Assembly (NCBI GenBank): GCA_963663245.1
Contig: OY760143.1
Location: 992,001-1,056,000, forward strand
DNA from: JAFGVL01 sp963663245
GTDB lineage: Bacteria; Bacteroidota; Bacteroidia; Bacteroidales; Paludibacteraceae
Length of the DNA: 64,000 bases
Direction of reading: 5' to 3'
Below are positions 27,278-35,804 of the stretch, piece by piece (position 1 is the first letter of the stretch; every line of letters begins with the position of its first letter). Made by a program: the position numbers and the translations under genes. The notes under the pieces were generated by a model that did no database searches, was not told the origin of the DNA, and saw only the letters and a program-made list of their open reading frames with translations.

Positions 27278-28672
27278 ATGGGAAAAACATTATTTGATAA
27301 AATTTGGGATGCTCATGTGGTAACATCTGTAGAAGATGGGCCAACCCAATTATATATCGACAGACATTTTTGTCATGAGGTGACGAGTCCGCAAGCATTT
27401 GATGGACTACGTAAAAGAGAATTGAAAGTGTTTCGTCCTGAAAAAACGACCCTTTCACCCGATCATAATATACCAACTATTGATCAAGAAAAGCCAATTG
27501 CAGACCCTGTATCAAAATTTCAAGTGGATACCTTGACTAAGAATGCAGAAGAATTTGGTTTGACTTTATATGGTTTAGGTCATGAGAAGAATGGTATTAT
27601 TCACGTGATCGGACCTGAAAATGGTTTAACCCAACCAGGAATGACTATCGTTTGTGGTGACTCGCATACTTCAACGCATGGCGCTTTTGGGGCTATTGCT
27701 TTTGGTATTGGTACCTCAGAAGTGGAAATGGTATTGGCTTCGCAATGTATTTTACAACCACGCCCCAAAACAATGCGTATTAATTTTGATGGTAAATTAC
27801 AAGCGAGCGTAACGGCAAAAGACTTGGCTCTATATATGATTGCTCAGTTAACTACTGGTGGAGCTACGGGTTATTTTGTAGAATATGCAGGTGAAGCTAT
27901 TCGCAATTTAAGCATGGAAGAGCGTATGACGCTTTGTAACTTAAGTATTGAAATGGGTGCACGTGGAGGTTTAATAGCTCCAGATCAAACTACCTATGAC
28001 TATATGAAAGGCCGTGAGTTTGCGCCTGCTGGTGAAGACTGGGATAAGGCACTTGCTTATTGGAAAACATTGGAGTCTGATAATAATGCTGTTTTTGATA
28101 AAGAAATTACCTATAAAGCTGCTAATATTCAACCAATGATTACTTATGGGACGAATCCAGGTATGGGGATGGGTATCAATGATGCTATTCCAACATTAGA
28201 GTCTATTGATGCATCTGGCCGAAAATCTTTTGAAAATTCAATGAAATATATGGGATTCAAAGCAGGAGAGAAGATAGTAGGTAAAGCAATTGATTATGTT
28301 TTCTTAGGCAGTTGTACCAACGGTCGTATTGAAGATTTTCGTGAATTTGCACAAGCAGTTAAAGGGAAAAAGAAAGCAGAGAATGTAATTGTTTGGTTAG
28401 TACCAGGTTCATGGGCTGTAGAGAAACAAATTAAAGCAGAAGGTATTGATAAAATATTAACGGATGCTGGGTTTGAATTACGTCAACCAGGATGTTCGGC
28501 TTGTTTAGCCATGAACGATGACAAAGTTCCTGCTGGTAAATATGCTGTTTCTACGTCAAACCGTAACTTCGAAGGTCGTCAAGGACCAGGAGCAAGAACA
28601 TTATTGGCAAGTCCATTAGTAGCAGCAGCTGCTGCAGTAACAGGTAAAATTACTGACCCAAGAAAAATGTAA
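27278..28672 (+). CDS. leuC: 3-isopropylmalate dehydratase, large subunit
   Basis: LeuC and LeuD isomerise 2-isopropylmalate to 3-isopropylmalate. The 464 residues carry the [4Fe-4S] cysteines (LGSCTNGR and QPGCSACLAMND) and the N-terminal signatures HEVTSPQAFDGLR and CGDSHTSTHGAFG. The length is typical of the bacterial LeuC type. leuD starts 4 nt after the stop, so the subunits are translationally coupled. Confidence 0.97.
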   Translation: MGKTLFDKIWDAHVVTSVEDGPTQLYIDRHFCHEVTSPQAFDGLRKRELKVFRPEKTTLSPDHNIPTIDQEKPIADPVSKFQVDTLTKNAEEFGLTLYGLGHEKNGIIHVIGPENGLTQPGMTIVCGDSHTSTHGAFGAIAFGIGTSEVEMVLASQCILQPRPKTMRINFDGKLQASVTAKDLALYMIAQLTTGGATGYFVEYAGEAIRNLSMEERMTLCNLSIEMGARGGLIAPDQTTYDYMKGREFAPAGEDWDKALAYWKTLESDNNAVFDKEITYKAANIQPMITYGTNPGMGMGINDAIPTLESIDASGRKSFENSMKYMGFKAGEKIVGKAIDYVFLGSCTNGRIEDFREFAQAVKGKKKAENVIVWLVPGSWAVEKQIKAEGIDKILTDAGFELRQPGCSACLAMNDDKVPAGKYAVSTSNRNFEGRQGPGARTLLASPLVAAAAAVTGKITDPRKM

Positions 28673-28676
28673 GACC

Positions 28677-29255
28677 ATGGAAAAATTTCAAAAAATAACA
28701 TCAACATATGTCCCACTTCCAATAGAGAATGTGGATACCGATCAGATTATTCCTGCTCGGTTTTTAAAAGCGACAACTCGTGAAGGGTTCGGAGATAATT
28801 TATTTGCTGATTGGCGATACGATAAAGAGGGAAAGCCTAATGCAGATTTCGTTTTAAATGACGCTACATATTCAGGAGAAATACTTGTTGCGGGAAAAAA
28901 TTTTGGTAGTGGCTCTAGCCGTGAGCATGCAGCATGGGCTGTAGCTGGTTATGGATTTAAAGTAGTTGTTTCAAGTTTCTTTGCAGATATATTTAAAGGA
29001 AATGCCTTGAACAACGGCGTACTTCCTGTTGTTGTATCAGAAACATTTTTGGCAACACTTTTTGCCGAGGTACAAACAGATGCATCTGTAACCGTAACGG
29101 TTGATTTAGAAGAGCAAACGATTAAAGATAATAAAAGTGGTGTAACAGAATCGTTTCAAATCAATTCTTATAAAAAGAACTGTATGTTGAATGGCTTTGA
29201 TGATATTGACTTCTTATTAAGTAATAAGGATAAAATTGAGGCTTGGGAGAAGTAA
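28677..29255 (+). CDS. leuD: 3-isopropylmalate dehydratase, small subunit
   Basis: The swivel-domain subunit that completes the LeuC active site. The 192 residues show the signature NVDTDQIIPARFLK near the N terminus and GKNFGSGSSREHAAWA (about 79-94), which binds substrate. Spacing of 4 nt behind leuC supports coupling. The 83-nt gap to the next gene contains two copies of TTCATTTTTTAATT and no terminator. Confidence 0.96.
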   Translation: MEKFQKITSTYVPLPIENVDTDQIIPARFLKATTREGFGDNLFADWRYDKEGKPNADFVLNDATYSGEILVAGKNFGSGSSREHAAWAVAGYGFKVVVSSFFADIFKGNALNNGVLPVVVSETFLATLFAEVQTDASVTVTVDLEEQTIKDNKSGVTESFQINSYKKNCMLNGFDDIDFLLSNKDKIEAWEK

Positions 29256-29338
29256 GCAAATTAAATAATTAAAAGAATGAATGAAATTGAAATAATTATC
29301 TTCATTTTTTAATTCCTTCATTTTTTAATTTTTAAGTT

Positions 29339-30862
29339 ATGATAGAAATAATGGATACAACCCTGCGCGACGGGGAACAAACTTCTGGCGTTTCTTTTTC
29401 AGCACAAGAGAAACTAAGTATTGCTCGTTTACTGCTAGAAGAGTTACGAGTTAATAGAATTGAAGTAGCATCTGCAAGAGTATCTGATGGTGAATTTGAG
29501 GGAGTGAAAGCAATAACTAATTGGGCTGCTCAGAAAGGATATATTAATAATATTGAGGTATTAGGATTTATTGATAATGGTGTTTCTGTTACATGGTTAA
29601 AAGAAGCTGGCTGTAAGGTGTTGAATCTATTAGCAAAAGGTTCTTTAAATCATTTAAAATATCAATTAAAAAAGACGGAAGATGAACATATTGCTGCTAT
29701 AAAAAATGAAGTTGCATTAGCGACTAAAGAAGGAATAGCTGTTAATATATACTTAGAAGATTGGTCAAATGGAATGGTTAACTCTCCAGAATATGTGATG
29801 TTTTTAGTAGAAAGCTTAGCTGATTCAGGCATTAAGCGTTTTATGTTGCCAGATACTTTGGGTATTTTAAATCCACCACAAGCACACGATTTTTGTAAGC
29901 AAATGGTGGATAGATTTCCTGATTTGCACTTTGATTTTCACCCACATAATGATTATGATTTGGCTGTAGCAAATATTTTCTATGCAGTTCAAACTGGGAT
30001 AAAAGGGATTCATACCACAGTTAATGGCTTGGGAGAAAGAGCTGGTAATGTGCCAATATCTAGTGTGCTGGCTATTCTACATGATCAGTTAAAAATAAAG
30101 ACCTCTTTACAAGAAGAGAAAATTACGAAAATAAGTAAGATTGTTGAATCTTATTCTGGTGTTAGAATCTCACCAAATAAACCAGTAATTGGTGATAATG
30201 TATTTACGCAAGTGGCAGGAATTCATGCTGATGGAGATAATAAGAAAAATCTTTATTACAATGATTTATTGCCAGAGCGTTTTGATCGTGAACGTGAATA
30301 TGCTCTAGGAAAAGCATCGGGTAAGGCAAATATTAAGAAAAACTTAGAGTCGATAGGTGTTGAGTTGGATGATGAGGCGATGGCTAAGGTTACAGCACGT
30401 ATTATTCAGTTAGGAGATAAGAAAGAAATTGTTACGCAAGAAGATTTGCCCTATATTATTTCTGATGTTTTAGGATATGATAATAAAGATGAAGGAATAC
30501 GTATACTGAATTATTCTCTTACCACTTCACATGGTTTATATCCTATGGCAACAGTTAAATTGGATATTCGTGGAAAAGAATACCAAGAAACATCGTGGGG
30601 AGATGGGCAATTCGATGCCTTTATGAAAGCAATTAAGAAGATATATAAAAAACAAAAAACGGAGCTGCCGATATTAACCAATTATTCTGTCACTATTCCT
30701 CCAGGAGGAAGAACAGATGCGTTTGTGCAGACCGTAATATCTTGGGACTGTAATGGTAATAGATTTAGAACAAGAGGTTTTTCTTCTGATCAAACGGAAG
30801 CTGCTATTACAGCAACCTTAAAGATGTTGAATATTGTAGAAGAAAATAAAAATTGCAAATAG
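29339..30862 (+). CDS. Citramalate/isopropylmalate synthase-like enzyme
   Basis: A second member of the LeuA family (507 residues), clearly different from the LeuA four genes upstream. It has the catalytic motif TTLRDGEQTSGVSF at residue 7, the metal motif FHPHNDYDLA and a C-terminal LeuA-type allosteric domain (EGIRILNYSLTTSHGLYPM onward). Its place inside the leu operon suggests either a second isopropylmalate synthase or a citramalate synthase (CimA) that makes 2-oxobutyrate for isoleucine together with LeuCD and LeuB. No threonine deaminase gene is in the window, which fits but does not prove the CimA reading. Confidence 0.8.
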   Translation: MIEIMDTTLRDGEQTSGVSFSAQEKLSIARLLLEELRVNRIEVASARVSDGEFEGVKAITNWAAQKGYINNIEVLGFIDNGVSVTWLKEAGCKVLNLLAKGSLNHLKYQLKKTEDEHIAAIKNEVALATKEGIAVNIYLEDWSNGMVNSPEYVMFLVESLADSGIKRFMLPDTLGILNPPQAHDFCKQMVDRFPDLHFDFHPHNDYDLAVANIFYAVQTGIKGIHTTVNGLGERAGNVPISSVLAILHDQLKIKTSLQEEKITKISKIVESYSGVRISPNKPVIGDNVFTQVAGIHADGDNKKNLYYNDLLPERFDREREYALGKASGKANIKKNLESIGVELDDEAMAKVTARIIQLGDKKEIVTQEDLPYIISDVLGYDNKDEGIRILNYSLTTSHGLYPMATVKLDIRGKEYQETSWGDGQFDAFMKAIKKIYKKQKTELPILTNYSVTIPPGGRTDAFVQTVISWDCNGNRFRTRGFSSDQTEAAITATLKMLNIVEENKNCK

Positions 30863-30865
30863 ATT

Positions 30866-31327
30866 ATGGAAATAAAAATGGCTAAACAATTGACTATTGC
30901 ATTGGTCGCTCATGATAGTCGAAAGGCTGATATGGTTGAATGGTCGGAATTTAATGCTGAAGTTTTATCGCAACATAACTTAGTCTGTACTGGAACTACT
31001 GGTAGTTTAATTCAGAAAGCTCTTTTTGAAAAAGGTTTTAAAAGCCTGGAAATAACATGTATGAATTCAGGTCCATTAGGAGGTGATGCTGAAATTGCAG
31101 CTTTGGTCGTAAGAAAGAAAGTAGACTTAGCTATTTTTTTAATTGATGACTTAAGTCCACAACCACATGAAGCTGATATCCAAATGTTGTTGCGTCAGTG
31201 TCGTATACATAATGTGCCTATTGCATGTAATCGTTATAGTGCAGATCTTATGATAACAAGTAGTCTGTGGGATGATGATACATATCTTCCAACTGAACCT
31301 CGTTATGTGAAATTTGAAAGAAAATAA
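30866..31327 (+). CDS. mgsA: Methylglyoxal synthase
   Basis: MgsA converts dihydroxyacetone phosphate to methylglyoxal and phosphate, a bypass of lower glycolysis. The 153-residue length is standard. Catalytic and phosphate-binding features are visible: the N-terminal LVAHDSRK, TGTTG (42-46), Asp74 in GPLGGD, and His101 and Asp104 in PHEAD (PHDPD in E. coli). It starts 3 nt after the preceding synthase gene and ends 18 nt before leuB, so it is clearly part of the leu operon although it has no role in leucine synthesis. An alternative start is the ATG at 30878. Confidence 0.95.
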   Translation: MEIKMAKQLTIALVAHDSRKADMVEWSEFNAEVLSQHNLVCTGTTGSLIQKALFEKGFKSLEITCMNSGPLGGDAEIAALVVRKKVDLAIFLIDDLSPQPHEADIQMLLRQCRIHNVPIACNRYSADLMITSSLWDDDTYLPTEPRYVKFERK

Positions 31328-31345
31328 TATAAATAAAATAATAAT

Positions 31346-32416
31346 ATGAAACTTAATATTGCAGTATTGCCAGGAGATGGCATCGGACCAGAGATAACGA
31401 AAGAAGCTTTAGAGGTTACTAAAGCTATTTGTGAGAAATTTGGACATGAATTAACTACACAAGAAGCAGTAGTAGGAGCAGTAGCTATTGACCAAACAGG
31501 AAACCCTTATCCAGATGCAACTCATGATTTGTGTATGCAATCTGATGCAGTTTTATTTGGGGCTATTGGTGATCCAAAATATGATAACAATCCATCAGCA
31601 AAAGTTCGTCCAGAGCAAGGTTTATTGGCAATGCGTAAAAAGTTAGGTTTGTATGCTAATATTCGTCCGGTAACGACTTTCCCATCTTTAATTGAGAAAT
31701 CTCCATTGCGTGCAGATTTAGTTGACGGTGCTGATTTTATGTGTATTCGTGAATTAACTGGAGGTATGTATTTTGGTCGTCCTCAAGGTCGTTCAGAAGA
31801 CAGTAATACTGCTTATGATACTTGTGTTTATACGCGTGAAGAGATTGAGCGTATTTTACATTTAGCATATAAGTATGCAGGTCAACGTCGTAAAAAAGTG
31901 ACGATAGTTGATAAAGCAAATGTATTAGCAACCTCTCGTTTGTGGAGAGAAGTAGGGCAGGAAGTTGAAAAACAATATCCAGAAATCGAAACAGAATATA
32001 TGTTTGTTGATAATGCTGCTATGCGTATTATTCAATGGCCAAAAAGTTTTGATGTGATGGTAACAGAAAATATGTTTGGAGATATCTTAACAGATGAGGC
32101 TTCTGTAATTACTGGGTCATTAGGAATGCTTCCTTCTGCATCAGTTGGAATCCACACTTCTGTATTTGAGCCAATACACGGTTCTTATCCACAAGCAGCT
32201 GGAAAAGATATTGCTAACCCTATTGCTACTATTCTATCTGCTGCATTAATGTTCGAATATGCATTTGGCTTAATGGAAGAAGGAAAGGTGATTCGTAATG
32301 CAGTAACTGCTTCTATGGAAGCCAATGTTGTAACTGAAGACATTGCAGGAGAAGGAGCAAAAGGATACAAAACCAGCGAGGTTGGTCAATGGATAGTAGA
32401 CAATATTAAAGGATAA
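31346..32416 (+). CDS. leuB: 3-isopropylmalate dehydrogenase
   Basis: LeuB oxidises and decarboxylates 3-isopropylmalate to 2-oxoisocaproate using NAD. The 356 residues show LPGDGIGPEI at residue 8, the substrate arginines in the MRKKLGLYANIRPV region, and the conserved DAAAMRIIQWP-like and EPIHGSYPQAAGKDIANP segments. It is the last gene of the leu operon; a strong bidirectional terminator follows 20 nt after the stop. Confidence 0.97.
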   Translation: MKLNIAVLPGDGIGPEITKEALEVTKAICEKFGHELTTQEAVVGAVAIDQTGNPYPDATHDLCMQSDAVLFGAIGDPKYDNNPSAKVRPEQGLLAMRKKLGLYANIRPVTTFPSLIEKSPLRADLVDGADFMCIRELTGGMYFGRPQGRSEDSNTAYDTCVYTREEIERILHLAYKYAGQRRKKVTIVDKANVLATSRLWREVGQEVEKQYPEIETEYMFVDNAAMRIIQWPKSFDVMVTENMFGDILTDEASVITGSLGMLPSASVGIHTSVFEPIHGSYPQAAGKDIANPIATILSAALMFEYAFGLMEEGKVIRNAVTASMEANVVTEDIAGEGAKGYKTSEVGQWIVDNIKG

Positions 32417-32435
32417 TATTTAACAATATTCTAAT

Positions 32436-32467
32436 AAAAAAGGAGCTCGTTTTGAGCTCCTTTTTTT
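32436..32467. terminator. Bidirectional terminator between leuB and proS
   Basis: A perfect 13-bp stem (32436-32448 with 32454-32466) containing GGAGCTC, loop GTTTT, with A and T runs serving both strands. It ends the leu operon and the convergent proS. Confidence 0.9.
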
Positions 32468-32473
32468 ATGTAA

Positions 32474-33946
32474 TTAATACGATCTAGCAAAAATTACTCT
32501 TTGTGGAGATGGCTTACCTGTTACCATACATTTTCCAGGAGTTTTATCTCCTTCTAAAGGAATACAACGGATGGTTGCTTTGGTATCATCTTTAATTTTG
32601 TTTTCTGTTTCAGGAGTGCCGTCCCAGTGACACAATAAGAAGCCACCTTTTTCTATCTCTACTTTAAAATCGTCATAAGTATCTACATTACGCGTTACAG
32701 ATGTGCGATAGTCCAAGGCTTTCTTATAGATGTTATCTTGTATTTCAGTAAGTAGTGCTTCGATGTGATGCTCTACACCATTTATTTCTACTGTTTCTTT
32801 GCTTAAGGTGTCACGTCGAGCTACTTCAATAGTGCCATTTTCTAAATCGCGAGCACCAATACCTAAACGAATAGGCACTCCTTTTAATTCGTATTCAGCA
32901 AATTTCCAGCCTGGTTTTCTGTTGTCGTTGTTGTCAAATTTCACGCTAATGCCTAAGGCTCTTAGTTTTGTCATTAACTCTTTAACACGTATGCTAATTT
33001 CAGTTAATTGTTCCTCTCCTTTGTAGATAGGTACAATTACAACTTGGTATGGAGCTAATTTAGGAGGTAAAACTAAGCCGTGGTCGTCAGAGTGTGCCAT
33101 AACTAAGGCACCCATTAAGCGAGTCGAAACGCCCCAAGAGCTTGCCCAAACATAATCTTCTCCACCTTCTTTTGTCTGAAATTTTACATCAAATGCTTTG
33201 GCGAAGTTTTGTCCTAAGAAGTGTGATGTTCCTGCTTGTAAGGCTTTTCCATCTTGCATTAAAGCCTCTATGCAATAAGTTTCTTTTGCGCCAGCAAAAC
33301 GTTCGTTAGCCGATTTTAGACCCTGGTGCACAGGCATAGCCATGTATTGTTCTGCAAACTCTGCATATATGCGTAGCATCTGTTCTGTTTCTTCAATTGC
33401 TTCTTTTTCTGTAGCATGAGCTGTATGTCCTTCTTGCCAAAGGAATTCTGCAGTACGTAAAAATAAGCGCGTACGCATTTCCCAACGTACAACGTTAGCC
33501 CACTGATTACATAATATAGGTAAGTCTCTATAAGATTGAATCCAATTTTTATAGGTGTTCCAGATAATTGTTTCCGAAGTTGGACGAACAATTAACTCTT
33601 CTTCTAGTTTTGCTTCAGGGTCAACTACTACGCCTTTTCCATCAGGGGAGTTTTTAAGTCTATAGTGTGTTACGACTGCACATTCTTTGGCAAACCCTTC
33701 TACGTGGTCTGCCTCTTTGCTTAAAAATGATTTGGGTATAAATAAAGGGAAGTAAGCATTTTCATGCCCTGTTTCTTTAAACATCTTATCTAGCTGTGCT
33801 TGTACTTTTTCCCAAATAGCATAACCATATGGTTTTATAACCATGCAGCCACGAACTGCAGAGTTTTCAGCTAAATCAGCTTTAATTACCAAATCATTAT
33901 ACCATTGCGAATAATTTTCGCTGCGTGAAGTGAGTCCTTTTGCCAT
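32474..33946 (-). CDS. proS: Prolyl-tRNA synthetase (short, archaeal/eukaryotic-like form)
   Basis: A class II synthetase that charges tRNA-Pro. The 490-residue form without the bacterial editing insertion is the type 3 ProS found in Bacteroidota and some other bacteria. Visible class II motifs include VRPTSETIIWNTYKNWIQSY and RWEMRTRLFLRTAEFLWQEGHTAH, followed by the anticodon-binding domain (QVVIVPIYKG onward) and the C-terminal zinc-binding-like tail. A TATATTTG -7 box on its strand at 33978-33971 lies about 25 nt before the ATG. Confidence 0.95.
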   Translation of the reverse strand: MAKGLTSRSENYSQWYNDLVIKADLAENSAVRGCMVIKPYGYAIWEKVQAQLDKMFKETGHENAYFPLFIPKSFLSKEADHVEGFAKECAVVTHYRLKNSPDGKGVVVDPEAKLEEELIVRPTSETIIWNTYKNWIQSYRDLPILCNQWANVVRWEMRTRLFLRTAEFLWQEGHTAHATEKEAIEETEQMLRIYAEFAEQYMAMPVHQGLKSANERFAGAKETYCIEALMQDGKALQAGTSHFLGQNFAKAFDVKFQTKEGGEDYVWASSWGVSTRLMGALVMAHSDDHGLVLPPKLAPYQVVIVPIYKGEEQLTEISIRVKELMTKLRALGISVKFDNNDNRKPGWKFAEYELKGVPIRLGIGARDLENGTIEVARRDTLSKETVEINGVEHHIEALLTEIQDNIYKKALDYRTSVTRNVDTYDDFKVEIEKGGFLLCHWDGTPETENKIKDDTKATIRCIPLEGDKTPGKCMVTGKPSPQRVIFARSY

Positions 33947-34325
33947 GATTAGTCCTAAATTTTAGAGATGCAAATATAATATATATTCTTGATTTTATGT
34001 TGGGCTTAGCTATTGAAATTAAGGTATTTTTAATATATATCGTTTAAATATAAGTGTTTTACATTGGTGTTTTTTCTTTCAGCTAATCAAGTTAGATTGT
34101 ATTTTGTGGGCTGTGTTTTTTTGTTTGTCTTGTAAACATTTTAAACACTACAAAATGAATCAGTTATGTGTTTTGTTTTTTTGATTTAAATACAGCTTTA
34201 TTTTGAAATTTTAATTAATTTTGCATTCTGTCTAAGATGTATTCTTTTATAATATTAAAAGTAGGTCGTTTAGATATTGATTTTTTTATGTGTTTACTTA
34301 ACTTGGATTGTAATAATAATATGTA
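33947..34325. other. Intergenic region between divergent proS and arginine decarboxylase
   Basis: Very AT-rich, 379 bp. The proS -7 box (minus strand, 33978-33971) and a plus-strand TAATTTTG at 34216-34223 are the only signals; the latter would leave a leader of nearly 100 nt for the decarboxylase. No conserved RNA structure, ORF or repeat was recognised. Confidence 0.4.
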
Positions 34326-35717
34326 ATGAAAAATAAGTATGTTGATTTAATTGAGCAAACCTTTGAGTTTCCAAATGATGAATTTTCTGTAGATGAAAAT
34401 AATTTGTCGTGGTTTGGTGTGCCTTTAATGGATATTATTAAGCAGTATGGAACCCCACTTCGTATTGCTTATATGCCTAAAATAGGTGAAAATATACAAA
34501 GAGCAAAACGCATGTTTAATGTAGCAATGGCTAAGGTTGACTATGAAGCAGAGTATAATTATTGTTACTGTACAAAGAGTTCGCACTTCTCATTTGTGAT
34601 GGAAGAGGTGTTGAAAAATGACACGCATGTGGAAACTTCATCAGCATTCGACATTCATTTACTAGAGAATTTATACGAAACGGGGCATCTTAAAAAAGAT
34701 AATTATATAATATGTAATGGCTTTAAACGTCCACAATATGTTGAAAATATTCAAAATTTGATTAATAATGGATTTACGAATGTAATTCCAATCTTGGACA
34801 ATAAGTTTGAGCTAGATTTATTATTGAAAGACTTTACAAAGCCCTTAGAGGTCGGAATAAGAATAGCGGCAGAAGAGGAGCCTAAGTTTGCATTTTACAC
34901 TTCTCGATTAGGAATTAGATATAATGATATAATACCTTATTATAAGGAAGTGCTGAAGAAGAATAAACAGGTGCAATTAAAAATGCTGCATTTTTTTATT
35001 AATACTGGTATTAAAGACACAGCATATTATTGGAGTGAGTTAAATAAAGCGGTTAACTTATATTGTGAACTCCGAAAAGTTTGTCCAGAATTAGATAGCT
35101 TAAATATTGGAGGTGGTTTTCCTATTCAGGCACATTTAGGTTTTGAATATGATTATGAATATATGGCTGAGGAAATTGTTGCTCAGATAAAAAATGCTTG
35201 TCAGCAAAATGAAGTTCCTGTGCCGAATATATTTACAGAGTTTGGCTCTTATACAGTTGGAGAAAGTGGAGCTATGTTATATTCTATTGTTAACCAAAAA
35301 CAACAAAACGACAGAGAGTTATGGAATATGATAGATAGTTCCTTTATGACAACCCTACCAGACACTTGGGCTATTAATCAACGTTATCCATTTTTAGCTA
35401 TTAATAATTGGCAATTAGAATATGAGCGTGTTCATCTTGGCGGATTAACTTGCGATAGTGAAGACTTTTATAATGCAGAGGCACACTCAAATGCTATATT
35501 TTTGCCGAAAATTCGATTAGCTCAAGAGCAATATATCGGCTTTTTTCATTGTGGAGCTTATCAAGAGTCTTTAGGAGGGTTTGGTGGAATACAACACTGT
35601 TTGTTGCCTTCTCCTAAATTAGTAGTTATTGATAGAGATGAAGAAGGAGAGATGTATACAAAGCTCTTTGCTAAAGAACAAAGTTATAAGTCAATGTTGA
35701 AAATATTAGGGTATTAA
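34326..35717 (+). CDS. Arginine decarboxylase-like fold III PLP enzyme (short form)
   Basis: A fold type III decarboxylase that forms agmatine, the entry to polyamine synthesis. The PLP lysine is Lys84 in CYCTKSSHFSF; HVETSSAFDIHLL, the glycine-rich LNIGGGFPIQAH and the active-site Cys region CDSEDFYN are all present. At 463 residues it lacks the long inserts of the 650-residue E. coli SpeA, which is usual in this phylum. The ornithine or carboxynorspermidine decarboxylase groups are alternatives, but the sequence style is closest to Bacteroidota arginine decarboxylases. Agmatinase or agmatine deiminase genes are not nearby. Confidence 0.8.
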   Translation: MKNKYVDLIEQTFEFPNDEFSVDENNLSWFGVPLMDIIKQYGTPLRIAYMPKIGENIQRAKRMFNVAMAKVDYEAEYNYCYCTKSSHFSFVMEEVLKNDTHVETSSAFDIHLLENLYETGHLKKDNYIICNGFKRPQYVENIQNLINNGFTNVIPILDNKFELDLLLKDFTKPLEVGIRIAAEEEPKFAFYTSRLGIRYNDIIPYYKEVLKKNKQVQLKMLHFFINTGIKDTAYYWSELNKAVNLYCELRKVCPELDSLNIGGGFPIQAHLGFEYDYEYMAEEIVAQIKNACQQNEVPVPNIFTEFGSYTVGESGAMLYSIVNQKQQNDRELWNMIDSSFMTTLPDTWAINQRYPFLAINNWQLEYERVHLGGLTCDSEDFYNAEAHSNAIFLPKIRLAQEQYIGFFHCGAYQESLGGFGGIQHCLLPSPKLVVIDRDEEGEMYTKLFAKEQSYKSMLKILGY

Positions 35718-35758
35718 AAATTTACAAATGTTTTACTTAATCTGTAAAAACGATTTAG

Positions 35759-35766
35759 TATATTTG
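35759..35766 (+). promoter_or_regulatory. -7 box for the T9SS-sorted repeat protein
   Basis: TATATTTG, 38 nt before the ATG. No clear TTTG at the -33 position. Confidence 0.5.
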
Positions 35767-35804
35767 CGACACTAAATTATTAATAATATTTAATCAAATC
35801 AATT

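Noticed and set aside
29256..29338. Possible insertion remnant between leuD and the citramalate synthase-like gene
   Set aside because: It holds two copies of TTCATTTTTTAATT and weak self-pairing only; simple AT-rich duplication explains it.
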